Shown in pieces: positions 27,009 to 35,382 of a stretch of 64,000 nt of DNA (position 1 is the first letter of the stretch; each line of letters begins with the position of its first letter). The notes beneath the pieces were generated by a model. The model was not told the DNA's origin. It saw only the letters and a program-made list of their open reading frames with translations, and made no database searches. The DNA is from CAIQQQ01 sp040399685 (lineage in GTDB: Bacteria > Pseudomonadota > Alphaproteobacteria > Acetobacterales > Acetobacteraceae), in assembly GCA_040399685.1 (NCBI GenBank), contig JBBART010000016.1:49550-113549 (forward strand), in the 5' to 3' direction. The translations under genes and the position numbers were made by a program.

Positions 27009-27746
27009 TCAGGCGAACAGCAGGTCGTGGATCTGGGTTTCCAGTGCCAGTTGGTGCGCCGGCTCCTCAGCCGAATTCACCTCGGCGCGAACCTGGCCGG
27101 GATGGGGGGACAGCAGCAGGATGCGGGTGCCGATGCGAATGGCCTCGTTGATGGAGTGGGTGACGAACAGCACGGTGAATTTGGTGTCGTCCCACAACCG
27201 CAACAATTCATCCTGCATGGTGCGCCGGGTCAGCGCGTCCAGGGCGGCGAAGGGTTCGTCCATCAGCAGAATCTCAGGCTCCATCGCCATGCCGCGCGCG
27301 ATGGCCACGCGCTGCTTCATGCCGCCGGACAGGGTGTGGGGATAGCTGTCGGCGAAACGGGACAGGCCAACCTTGTCGATGTAATGCCGCGCCCGCTCCA
27401 TCGCCTCGCGGCCGGACATGCGGCCGCTGGACAGCAGCGGGAACACGACGTTGCCCGCCACGGTCTTCCATGGCAGCAATTGGTCAAACTCCTGAAACAC
27501 CATCATGCGGTCCGGCCCAGGGCCAGTGACCTTGCGGCCGCGCAGGGTGATTTCGCCCTCCGTGGGCGCCAGATATCCGCCGACCGCCTTCAGCAAGGAT
27601 GATTTGCCGCAACCGGACGGCCCGAGCAGCACAAAACGATCTCCAGCATGCACGGAGAAGCTGACCCGGTGCGTAGCGGTGACAACGCGATCGGTGGTTT
27701 TGTATTGCAGCGTCACCTGCCGGACATCGAGGAGCGGTTCGGACAT
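27009..27746 (-). CDS. NitT/TauT-type ABC transporter ATPase
   Basis: A 245-residue ATPase of the SsuB/TauB/NrtD class. Walker A is GPSGCGKSS (about 41-49), the Q-loop reads VFQEFDQLLPWKTVAGNV, characteristic of this class, the signature is LSGGMKQR, and Walker B is ILLMDEPFAALD. The start ATG 27746 has GGGAAG about 5-9 bases upstream. The binding protein starts 112 bases away on the other strand, so the cassette is controlled from one divergent region (27747-27857). Confidence 0.92.
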   Translation of the reverse strand: MSEPLLDVRQVTLQYKTTDRVVTATHRVSFSVHAGDRFVLLGPSGCGKSSLLKAVGGYLAPTEGEITLRGRKVTGPGPDRMMVFQEFDQLLPWKTVAGNVVFPLLSSGRMSGREAMERARHYIDKVGLSRFADSYPHTLSGGMKQRVAIARGMAMEPEILLMDEPFAALDALTRRTMQDELLRLWDDTKFTVLFVTHSINEAIRIGTRILLLSPHPGQVRAEVNSAEEPAHQLALETQIHDLLFA

Positions 27747-27857
27747 CTTTCTTCCCATCGTTTTTTCTTAGTTTCCTTGGTGTTCCCGCAATTGTCCATC
27801 GGTGCTTGTCGGGCGGTTGCGCCACGGATACGCTTCGGAAAAAATAAGGAAACGACT

Positions 27858-28847
27858 GTGAAAGCCATTTTTGCCGTCTTCGTGGCGGCCCTTCTCGCCA
27901 CCGGCGCTGCACGTGCCGAGGTGTCTGAGATCCGCATCACCCGCCAGCCGGGCATCATTTATCTGGCTGTGGTGGTGATGGAGCAGGCGAAACTCGTGGA
28001 AAAGGCCGCCGCTGCTGCCGGTATGCCCGGGCTGCGCGCCACCTACAGCGTCTTTGGCGGCGGCGGCGCCGCGACCGATGCGTTGCTGTCGGGCAATGTG
28101 GACGTTGTCACCACGGGTGTTTCCAACATGCTGCTGCTGTGGGACCGCACCAAGGGCGGCGTGAAGGGGTTTGCAAGTTCGTCGGCCACGCCGATGTGGC
28201 TGCTCAGCAACAATCCGAACATCAAGTCGCTGAAGGATTTGTCGTCGGCCGACAAGATCGCGGTGCCGACGGTGAAGATTTCCACCCAGGCCATTCTGCT
28301 GCAGATGGCAGCACGCAAGCTGTATGGCGATTCTGAATTCGCCAGGTTCGACACCATGACCACCACGCTGGGGCATCCGGACGCATTGGCGTCGTTGAGC
28401 ACCGGGGGGGGCGGTTTGACCGGGCATTTCTCCGGATCGCCGTTTCAGCAGGCCGAGGCCAAATTGCCGGGGGTGCACGTGGTGACGACCTCCACTGAAA
28501 TCATGGGCGGGCCGATCAGCAACGCGGTTTATTTCGGCACCCAGAAATTCCATGACGGCAACCCCGCCGTGGTCAGCGCCTTCCTGGCCGCGGCACGCGC
28601 GGCCGATCAGTTCATCGCCGATCACCCGCGCGAGGCATGCGAGATGTATATCGCCGCCACCGGGGAAAAGGCGCCTGTGGACGATCTGGTTGCGCTGATC
28701 AAGCAGCCGGACATGACCTACAACATGATCCCGGTTGGCACGATGGCGACCGCGCTGCACATGTCCGACATCAAAGTCCTCAAAACCCGGCCTGCGAGCT
28801 GGAAGGATTACTTTTTTACCGAGGCCCATGGGCTTGATGGCAATTGA
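27858..28847 (+). CDS. NitT/TauT-type ABC transporter substrate-binding protein
   Basis: A 329-residue periplasmic binding protein (SsuA/TauA/NMT1-like). Signal peptide about 1-20 (KAIFAVFVAALLATGAARA). The body has the family layout: RITRQPGIIYLAVVVMEQAKLVEK, then GGGGAATDALLSGNVDVVTTG and SLKDLSSADKIAVPTVKIS. The start is a GTG with AAGGA at 7-base spacing. The divergent ATPase and permease genes are its partners. Possible ligands in this family include sulfonates, nitrate, cyanate, thiamine precursors and aromatic acids; none can be chosen here. Confidence 0.92.
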   Translation: MKAIFAVFVAALLATGAARAEVSEIRITRQPGIIYLAVVVMEQAKLVEKAAAAAGMPGLRATYSVFGGGGAATDALLSGNVDVVTTGVSNMLLLWDRTKGGVKGFASSSATPMWLLSNNPNIKSLKDLSSADKIAVPTVKISTQAILLQMAARKLYGDSEFARFDTMTTTLGHPDALASLSTGGGGLTGHFSGSPFQQAEAKLPGVHVVTTSTEIMGGPISNAVYFGTQKFHDGNPAVVSAFLAAARAADQFIADHPREACEMYIAATGEKAPVDDLVALIKQPDMTYNMIPVGTMATALHMSDIKVLKTRPASWKDYFFTEAHGLDGN

Positions 28848-28877
28848 TCGTGGCGGCATCGGTGCCATATTGCCGAT

Positions 28878-29279
28878 ATGAGCAATGACCCAAACATCCT
28901 GAACGAAGACGAGTGGCGCGACCGGCTTTCACCGGAGGCTTACCAGGTGTTGCGCAAGCACGGCACAGAACGGGCCGGCACGTCGCCGTTGAACGACGAA
29001 AAACGCCCGGGCGTGTTCGTGTGCGCCGGGTGCGGGAACAGCCTGTTCAGCGCCGAGACCAAATATGAAAGCGGCTCCGGCTGGCCCAGCTTCTGGGCGC
29101 CGCTGGAGGATGCGGTGGCGACGACCACCGATCGCAGCTTCCAGATGACCCGCACCGAGGTGCATTGCGCGGGCTGCCAGGGCCATCTTGGCCATCTGTT
29201 CCCGGACGGCCCGCAACCAACCGGGGCGCGGTATTGCATGAACGGCGCCGCGATGCAGTTCGAGCCGGACGAAGGCTGA
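28878..29279 (+). CDS. msrB: Peptide-methionine (R)-S-oxide reductase MsrB
   Basis: A 133-residue enzyme reducing methionine-R-sulfoxide in proteins. Zinc cysteines are C49/C52 (CAGC) and C97/C100 (CAGC); the catalytic Cys is C120 in the conserved GARYCMNG. The GHLGHLFPDGP segment is intact. No fused MsrA domain. The next gene (LysE family) starts 2 bases after the stop, so they are co-transcribed. Confidence 0.95.
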   Translation: MSNDPNILNEDEWRDRLSPEAYQVLRKHGTERAGTSPLNDEKRPGVFVCAGCGNSLFSAETKYESGSGWPSFWAPLEDAVATTTDRSFQMTRTEVHCAGCQGHLGHLFPDGPQPTGARYCMNGAAMQFEPDEG

Positions 29280-29281
29280 GT

Positions 29282-29923
29282 ATGCCGGCTGCGGCCGCTT
29301 TGCTGGCGGCCGCACTTGCCGGCGCTGCCTACACGCTGACGCCGGGGCCAGGGTTTCTGGCACTGCTCGGGATTGGTGCGGCCCAGGGACGACGTGCCGG
29401 GGCTGGCTTTATCTTCGGGCATTTCGCCGGCGACGTGCTGTGGTCTGGGCTGGCGCTTGCTGCGATTATCGGCGCCCGCCAGATCGGGGCTGCGGTGTTT
29501 GAGGGGCTTGGATTGTTCTGCGGCCTTTATCTGGGCTGGCTTGGCCTGCGCGCGCTGCGGGTGCGGCGGTCAGTGGCCGGGGCGCCGCTGCAGATTGTGG
29601 CACGCCCGTTCCTGCGTGGGCTGGTGTTCGGCGTCACCAATCCGAAGGGCTATCCGGTGGCGGTTGCAACGTTCACGGCGTTGCTGGCGGGGCAGGCGGA
29701 TCAGCTGGATTGGCAGGCTTTGCCGCCCCTGCTGGGGGCTGCGTCCTGCGGGTTTTTGCTCGCTGACCTTCTGCTCGTGGGTTTGATCGGCGCCGGGGTG
29801 GTCCGCCGGTTCTATCGGCAGCATGAACTTTGGATTGTTCGCGCGTCGGGTCTGCTGTTTATCGGATTTGCCCTTGTGTCCGTCTCCCAGTCATTGCCTG
29901 GGCTGGATCGGCTCAGGCGCTGA
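29282..29923 (+). CDS. LysE family exporter
   Basis: A 213-residue six-TM protein with the LysE/RhtB N-terminal motif LTPGPGFLALLGIGAAQGRRAG (in part, residues about 19-38) and GVTNPKGYPVAVATFTALLAG near 115-135. It is a second member of the family in the window but is only distantly similar to the one at 25509. The ATG at 29282 sits 2 bases after the msrB stop. The 3' end overlaps the convergent EAL gene by 11 bases. Confidence 0.85.
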   Translation: MPAAAALLAAALAGAAYTLTPGPGFLALLGIGAAQGRRAGAGFIFGHFAGDVLWSGLALAAIIGARQIGAAVFEGLGLFCGLYLGWLGLRALRVRRSVAGAPLQIVARPFLRGLVFGVTNPKGYPVAVATFTALLAGQADQLDWQALPPLLGAASCGFLLADLLLVGLIGAGVVRRFYRQHELWIVRASGLLFIGFALVSVSQSLPGLDRLRR

Positions 29924-30725
29924 GGTTCGCGGTGGGCCGTTCGGCCAGAATGCCGGCGATTCCCGTGGCCCGACCATAGCGGAAGCCTTGGCCGATGGTG
30001 CAGCCAAGATTGCGCAGCATCGTCTCGGGGGCTTCGGTCTCGATCCCTTCGGCAACCACGTTCAACCGCATCTCCCGCGCCAGCCCCAAAGTCGCTTGCA
30101 CAATCATGCGGGCGTCTGGATCGCTGGAGCAGTTGGTGACGAAGGCGCGGTCGATCTTCAGTTCATTGAACGGCAGGCGCAGCAGGCTGAGAAGCGATGA
30201 ATGCCCTGTGCCAAAATCGTCGATGGAACAGGTGATTCCGCGCTCGCGCAACGCCTTCAGCGTGGCGCCGGCGCGTCTGCTGTCGTGGATGATCTGACTT
30301 TCGGTGATTTCGGCCACCAACGCGGATGCGGGAACGCCTGCTGCCAGCAGCGCGCTGTCGATCTGGGCGGGGAAGTCGTCGTCGTCGAGCAGGATTGGGG
30401 AAAAGTTCACTGCCATCGTCATGCCGGGAATGTGCTGGCGCAGCACAGCGCAGGTTGCCAGGGCATCCTGAAGGATGGTTTGGGTCAGATCCGCGATCAG
30501 TCCCTCCCGTTCCGCCAACGGGATAAAAATTTCCGGAGGCACTGGCCCGATCAAAGGACTTGTCCAGCGTGCAAGGGCTTCGACGCCGACCAGCCTGCCG
30601 TGCGCCAGCGCCACTTTGGGCTGAAAGGCCGCCGCAATCTGGCCTTCGGCAAGGGCCTGTGCGAGCAGTTGCGCCATATTATCGGGGCCGAACTGTGGGG
30701 TTGGTAGCGTAGCAGCATGGTGCAT
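29913..30725 (-). CDS. Stand-alone EAL-domain cyclic-di-GMP phosphodiesterase
   Basis: A 270-residue cytoplasmic protein made of one EAL domain. Catalytic and metal residues are visible: EAL (Glu49), the Asn of VNFSP, Glu of EITES, the IDDFGTGHSS motif (both Asp present), the Lys of ELKIDRAF and Glu of AEGIET. It should therefore hydrolyse c-di-GMP to pGpG. There is no GGDEF, sensor or TM domain, so regulation must be by partner or expression. The start is ATG 30725; ATG 30677 is an in-frame alternative. Confidence 0.92.
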   Translation of the reverse strand: MHHAATLPTPQFGPDNMAQLLAQALAEGQIAAAFQPKVALAHGRLVGVEALARWTSPLIGPVPPEIFIPLAEREGLIADLTQTILQDALATCAVLRQHIPGMTMAVNFSPILLDDDDFPAQIDSALLAAGVPASALVAEITESQIIHDSRRAGATLKALRERGITCSIDDFGTGHSSLLSLLRLPFNELKIDRAFVTNCSSDPDARMIVQATLGLAREMRLNVVAEGIETEAPETMLRNLGCTIGQGFRYGRATGIAGILAERPTANLSA

Positions 30726-30914
30726 GTGCCTGCGATGCCCTCAAGACTGCTGGCACCATGACAAAAACTTGCTAACGAGATGTAAAGACTGACCACGCAT
30801 CGTGGCCGTGCATTCGCTTTTTGCGCTGTGACAGTGGATGGTGTTGCATCGCCGCGACGCGGATCGCGTCCAGAAATACGCCGGGGCTCCCCCCGCCAGA
30901 CATGACAGGCCCTG

Positions 30915-32459
30915 ATGGATTCCGCAGCACCTGACTCCGCCAACCCGGCAGCCGCCGCGCCCAGCGACGCCGCGCCTGCCTTCACCCACGAACAGATCCG
31001 CCGTGTTGTGATCGGCATTTTGTTGTGCATTCTGCTGGCGGCGATCGACCAGACAGTGGTGGTGCCCGCGGTGCCCTCGATTGCGGCGGATCTGAACGGG
31101 TTCAGCCATCTCTCCTGGATTGTGACGTCGTACTTGCTCACTTCCACCGTGGCGACGCCGATCTACGGCAAGCTGTCCGACATCTATGGCCGGCGGGCGT
31201 TGCTGCTGCCGGCGATTGTGCTGTTCGTGGCGGCATCGATGCTGTGCGGGTTTGCCCAGAGCCTGATGCAGCTGATTGTGGCGCGTGGACTGCAAGGCCT
31301 GGGGGGCGCGGGGCTGATGGCCATGGCGCAGGCGGCGATCGCGGATGTGGTGAGCCCGCGTGAACGCGGACGCTACCAAGGTTATATGGCCGGCACCTGG
31401 GGGGTTGCGAGCGTGGCCGGCCCGATTCTGGGCGGCTGGATGACGGACTACCTGTCGTGGCGCTGGATTTTCTGGGTCAACCTGCCGATTGGAATTGCAG
31501 CCTATCTGTTGTCGAGTTCCGCTCTGAAGATGCTGCGTTTCAAAGCGCGCGCCGTGCGGATCGATTACATCGGCTCTGCCCTTCTGGCCGGCTTCACCAC
31601 CGCAACCTTGCTGGTGATGAGCTGGGGGGGCAGCGAGTATCCTTGGAATTCCACTCCCATCATCGGGCTGGGCGTCTCCGGGGTGGTGCTGCTTGCGTTG
31701 CTGATCATGCAGGAGCGCGTGGCCACAGAGCCGCTGCTCCCCCCGCGGCTGTTCGCCCATGCCGTCTTTGGCCGCGGCGTTCTGATCGCTGCCCTGAACA
31801 GTGGCGCGATGTTTGGGGCAACCTTCCTGTTGCCGCTGTTTTTCCAGTTGATCCGTGGTGCGGATGCATCGATGTCCGGCACGCTCATGGTGCCCTATCT
31901 GGGGGCAAACTGTATCGGCGCCTTTACCGGCGGCCAGGTGGCCCGCAGCCTCGGGCGGGTGAAGATCATCGTCCAGTTCGGGCTTGCGGCAACGGTTGTG
32001 GGCTTCGCGATGATGGCCACGATCGGACCGGAGACACCGCTTGTGTATTCGCTTGTCTATATGATGATCGTGGGCCTGGGGATTGGCGTGGTAATGCCGT
32101 CGACGCTGGTGATGATCCAAAATGCGGCTGAACGACGCGATGTGGGGTCAGCGACCGGCGCGTTCTTGTTCTTGCGCTCGATGGGCGGGGCTGTGGGAAG
32201 CACGCTTGCGGGCGTTGTGCTCGTTGGCCAGTTCGGTTCCGGCCTGGTCGCCCGCGCGATCACAATTCCAGTAGATCTCGGCGCGTTGCGGCTGCAGCCG
32301 GGCGTGGCGAGCAGCCTGGATGTGGCCACACAAATAGCCGCCCATGCTGCCCTGGCAGGGGCATTTCATATCGCTTTCCTGGCGTGCGCGGGGCTTGCCG
32401 CCTTGGCGTTCGTGGCCTGCTGGAGGCTGCGCGATCTACCGCTGCGCACCAGCGCATAA
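30915..32459 (+). CDS. MFS drug/efflux transporter, 14-TM DHA2 (EmrB/QacA) family
   Basis: A 514-residue inner-membrane exporter. Motif A appears as GKLSDIYGRRALLL (about 87-100), the first helix carries AAIDQTVVVPAVPSIAADL (DHA2 motif LDxTIVNVALP-like), and motif C-like GPILGGWMTDYLSWRWIFWVN is near 158-178. The hydrophobicity pattern gives 14 helices. The N-terminal 25 residues are Ala/Pro-rich and cytoplasmic. It stands alone, divergent from the EAL gene. No membrane-fusion partner is adjacent. Confidence 0.9.
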   Translation: MDSAAPDSANPAAAAPSDAAPAFTHEQIRRVVIGILLCILLAAIDQTVVVPAVPSIAADLNGFSHLSWIVTSYLLTSTVATPIYGKLSDIYGRRALLLPAIVLFVAASMLCGFAQSLMQLIVARGLQGLGGAGLMAMAQAAIADVVSPRERGRYQGYMAGTWGVASVAGPILGGWMTDYLSWRWIFWVNLPIGIAAYLLSSSALKMLRFKARAVRIDYIGSALLAGFTTATLLVMSWGGSEYPWNSTPIIGLGVSGVVLLALLIMQERVATEPLLPPRLFAHAVFGRGVLIAALNSGAMFGATFLLPLFFQLIRGADASMSGTLMVPYLGANCIGAFTGGQVARSLGRVKIIVQFGLAATVVGFAMMATIGPETPLVYSLVYMMIVGLGIGVVMPSTLVMIQNAAERRDVGSATGAFLFLRSMGGAVGSTLAGVVLVGQFGSGLVARAITIPVDLGALRLQPGVASSLDVATQIAAHAALAGAFHIAFLACAGLAALAFVACWRLRDLPLRTSA

Positions 32460-32668
32460 TTCATTGTTTCGGGTATGGCCACGGTTTGCCCAAGCGGGCT
32501 ATACCCCATTTTGCAACGGGAATACCGTGGGCGGAGTGCTGTGCTGGTGACATTGGATCTGGCGCAGTCCGGCCTTTTGCTGAATCCGGCGCCCATTGCA
32601 GGCGGCACTTGCCCGCTTTGAATGGTTCATCATCCAGGCATTTTACGGCCCAAAAGTGGTATTGAATC

Positions 32669-34093
32669 ATGATTTTTGCCTCGTTTGAGTTCCTTTTTCT
32701 GTTTCTCCCGATCTTCTTCGCGGCCTATTTTCTAACGCCGGACCGATACCGCAACATCACGATGCTGGTGTTCTCCTGGGCGTTCTACGCGTGGTGGCGG
32801 ATCGACTTCCTGGGCCTGCTGGTGACGATGACGTTGTTCACCTTCACGGTGGCCCGCTTCATGGATCGGGTTGGACCGAAAACCGATGCTGGACACCGCT
32901 TGATGGTGTTCGGATTGCTCGGCAATCTGGGCGCGCTGGCCTATTTCAAATATGCTAATTTCGGCGTGGCCACGTTCAACCAGCTGCTGGCCCCATTTGG
33001 CCAAAAGGCCGTTCCGTGGGACGAGATCGTGCTGCCGATCGGGCTGTCGTTCTACATCCTGCAATCGGTCAGCTATCTGATCGATATCCGGCGCGGCACC
33101 GTGCCCGTCAGCCGCAGCTTTCTGACCTATGCCGCCTACAAGGCCATCTTTGCCCAGCTGATTGCCGGCCCAATCGTGCGCTATGCCGAGATCGCCGATG
33201 AATTGAAGGCGCGCCATCATTCGTTGCAGCAATTCGGCGCCGGCGGACGCATCTTCATGATTGGCTTTGCCATGAAGACCGCCCTGGCCGACACCATCAG
33301 CCCGCTGGTGGATGCGGTGTTCGGCCTGGCCCAACCGACGTTTGTCGACGCCTGGACGGGGGCTGTCGGCTACACTTTGCAGCTCTATTTCGACTTCGCC
33401 GGCTATTCGCTGATGGCCATCGGGTTGGCGCGGATGATCGGCTTTCATTTCCCGCAGAACTTCGACAATCCCTATCTGTCCGGCTCGATCCAGGAGTTCT
33501 GGCAGCGCTGGCACATGACGCTGTCGCGGTTCCTGCGCGATTATCTCTACATCCCGCTGGGCGGAAACCGGGTGGGGCCCATCCGGATCTATGTGAACCT
33601 CATCATCGTCATGGCGATCGGTGGGTTGTGGCACGGGTCGAGCTGGAACTTCATCATCTGGGGCCTGTGGCAGGGCAGCCTGCTGGCCATCAACCGCGCC
33701 TGGTCGCGCCGGGCGAACGCCACCAAGCTGCCGTATGCCTGGGGCAACGCCATCACCATGCTGTGCGTGCTGATCGGCTGGGTGATCTTTCGCGCCAAGG
33801 ATCTCGACAACGCGGTCGGCATCTACGGCGGCATGCTCGGCCGGCACGGCATCGGCATGTCCGACGAACTCGCCTGGCAGGCCACGCCGGACCGGATGTG
33901 GTTCATTCCGATCGCGTTGGTGTTCGTCTATCTGCCGCTGGTCCAGAAACTCTGGAACAGGAAGGCGGAGGCGGTGCAGCCCTCCGGCGGCTGGGCGTTG
34001 GTGTCGGCGGTGGGGCCGTTGGTCGGCTTCGTGATGGGCATGATCCTGCTCTACAGCCGTGAAGCCGTGCCGTTTCTGTATTTCCAGTTCTGA
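32669..34093 (+). CDS. MBOAT family O-acyltransferase (AlgI-like)
   Basis: A 474-residue multi-pass membrane acyltransferase. The AlgI signature is complete: ILPIGLSFYILQSVSYLID-like block near 120-138, FFDFAGYSLMAIG-like (YFDFAGYS, near 243-250), FWQRWHMTLSRFLRDYLYIPLGGNR (in part, near 272-296), and the catalytic His in GGLWHGSSWNF. It transfers an acyl (usually acetyl) group across the membrane onto an envelope or exported polysaccharide. The SGNH-like partner starts 17 bases downstream. Confidence 0.93.
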   Translation: MIFASFEFLFLFLPIFFAAYFLTPDRYRNITMLVFSWAFYAWWRIDFLGLLVTMTLFTFTVARFMDRVGPKTDAGHRLMVFGLLGNLGALAYFKYANFGVATFNQLLAPFGQKAVPWDEIVLPIGLSFYILQSVSYLIDIRRGTVPVSRSFLTYAAYKAIFAQLIAGPIVRYAEIADELKARHHSLQQFGAGGRIFMIGFAMKTALADTISPLVDAVFGLAQPTFVDAWTGAVGYTLQLYFDFAGYSLMAIGLARMIGFHFPQNFDNPYLSGSIQEFWQRWHMTLSRFLRDYLYIPLGGNRVGPIRIYVNLIIVMAIGGLWHGSSWNFIIWGLWQGSLLAINRAWSRRANATKLPYAWGNAITMLCVLIGWVIFRAKDLDNAVGIYGGMLGRHGIGMSDELAWQATPDRMWFIPIALVFVYLPLVQKLWNRKAEAVQPSGGWALVSAVGPLVGFVMGMILLYSREAVPFLYFQF

Positions 34094-34110
34094 CGCGGGA
34101 GCAAGTTCAC

Positions 34111-35256
34111 ATGACCAGCGCAGATAAACCAGAATCAGCCGCTTCGGAGCGGTTCCAGGGGGCGGCCATGGTCGCCATCTTCGCCGCCGGCCTCGTGCTG
34201 GGCGGCATGGCGATCAACAGCGAGTCAGCGCGACGGCAGCTTGCCACCGCGTCTGACATGACATCGATCTTGGCCGGGCATACCGCAGCCGTTGTCAATT
34301 CAGCGATGGCGCATAACCTACCGGTCGATGGACTGTTCCGGGCTGCCGGCGGCATGATGCGCTGGCGGTTGTTCGACTCCGGCGGCCCGCAGGTTTGGGC
34401 CGGGCAGGGCGGTTGGCTTTATCTGATGGAGGAACTGCGCCCTTGGCCGGGAGCCGACACTGTGATGCAGCGTCGTGTCGACACCATCAAGCGTGTGGGC
34501 GACGCCCTGCATGCCAAGGGGATTGATCTTTTGGTGGCGGTTGTGCCCGACAAGGCCCGCGTGGTGTCGGCCACGATGAACGGCCCGCGTTCGGCGCAGG
34601 CCAATACACGCTACGCCGCGTTCCTTGAGCTGCTGCACAAGCAGGGCACGCCAACGGTCGATCTGGGCGTCACGATGATGGCGACGCCGCAACCTGACCA
34701 ATTGTTCTGGCGCACCGACACGCATTGGAGCCAGCAGGGTGCCGCACTTGCCGCAGCCACCATCTCCACATCCGTCACGACCAAGATCAATCACGGGGCA
34801 AAGTTCAAGACCACCGCAGCGCCGGAAATCTCCAGCGGTCCTGGCGATTTGTTGCGGCTGATCAGCCTTGACCACGTGCCAGACAACCTGCCGATCAAAC
34901 TGCGCCCACCTGTTGACCGCCAATATCTTGAGACCACCAAGCCTGTGGACGCACCGGCCGCAGATGGCGGCCTGCTGGATGACGGTCCCACGATCGACGT
35001 GGCGCTCATCGGAAGCTCGTTCTCGGTGAACGCCAATTTTGGCGGACGCCTGCAAGAGGCCCTCGGGTCGACCGTCAGCAATTTCGGGGAAGCCGGCGGT
35101 GGCTTTGCCGGCGCCGCCCGACATTACTTCACAGGAATCGCCTATCGCGATACGCCGCCGAAGCTGGTGATCTGGGAGATACCCGAACGCCTGGTGGTGC
35201 AACCCATCAACCCTGACGACATCGCTCTCGAGGTGGCGTTTCCCGTCGGGAAGTAG
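34111..35256 (+). CDS. AlgJ/AlgX-like SGNH-fold acetyltransferase partner
   Basis: A 381-residue protein with one N-terminal TM helix (about 17-35) and a periplasmic SGNH/AlgX-N domain. Catalytic elements: Asp/His in FWRTDTHWSQQGAALAA (near 203-219) and Ser in VALIGSSFSVNANFGG (about 294-309); the WLYLMEEL opening block is also conserved in AlgJ. It should complete O-acetylation of a glycan started by the MBOAT protein 17 bases upstream. No polysaccharide synthase or export genes are nearby, so the acceptor is unknown. Confidence 0.85.
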   Translation: MTSADKPESAASERFQGAAMVAIFAAGLVLGGMAINSESARRQLATASDMTSILAGHTAAVVNSAMAHNLPVDGLFRAAGGMMRWRLFDSGGPQVWAGQGGWLYLMEELRPWPGADTVMQRRVDTIKRVGDALHAKGIDLLVAVVPDKARVVSATMNGPRSAQANTRYAAFLELLHKQGTPTVDLGVTMMATPQPDQLFWRTDTHWSQQGAALAAATISTSVTTKINHGAKFKTTAAPEISSGPGDLLRLISLDHVPDNLPIKLRPPVDRQYLETTKPVDAPAADGGLLDDGPTIDVALIGSSFSVNANFGGRLQEALGSTVSNFGEAGGGFAGAARHYFTGIAYRDTPPKLVIWEIPERLVVQPINPDDIALEVAFPVGK

Positions 35257-35265
35257 GCACGCCGG

Positions 35266-35287
35266 CGCAGCCGCCAGTCTGGCTGCG
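35266..35287. terminator. Possible hairpin terminator between AlgJ-like and fused Liv ATPase genes
   Basis: CGCAGCC (35266-35272) pairs with GGCTGCG (35281-35287) around an 8-base loop, 10 bases after the AlgJ-like stop, in the 126-base gap between convergent genes. No T run follows, so it is a weak candidate. Confidence 0.3.
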
Positions 35288-35382
35288 GCCGCGCATATTC
35301 GGCTGGCGATAGGACAGCGTGGTTGGGAACGCGGCGATCCAAGGCCAGCCAGCGGTCTGACGGCGAAGGTCCGCACCCTCGT

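Noticed and set aside
30741..32120. A 459-codon minus-strand frame under the MFS transporter
   Set aside because: Composition is His/Arg/Gln-rich, typical of antisense shadow; the plus-strand protein is a clear DHA2 transporter.
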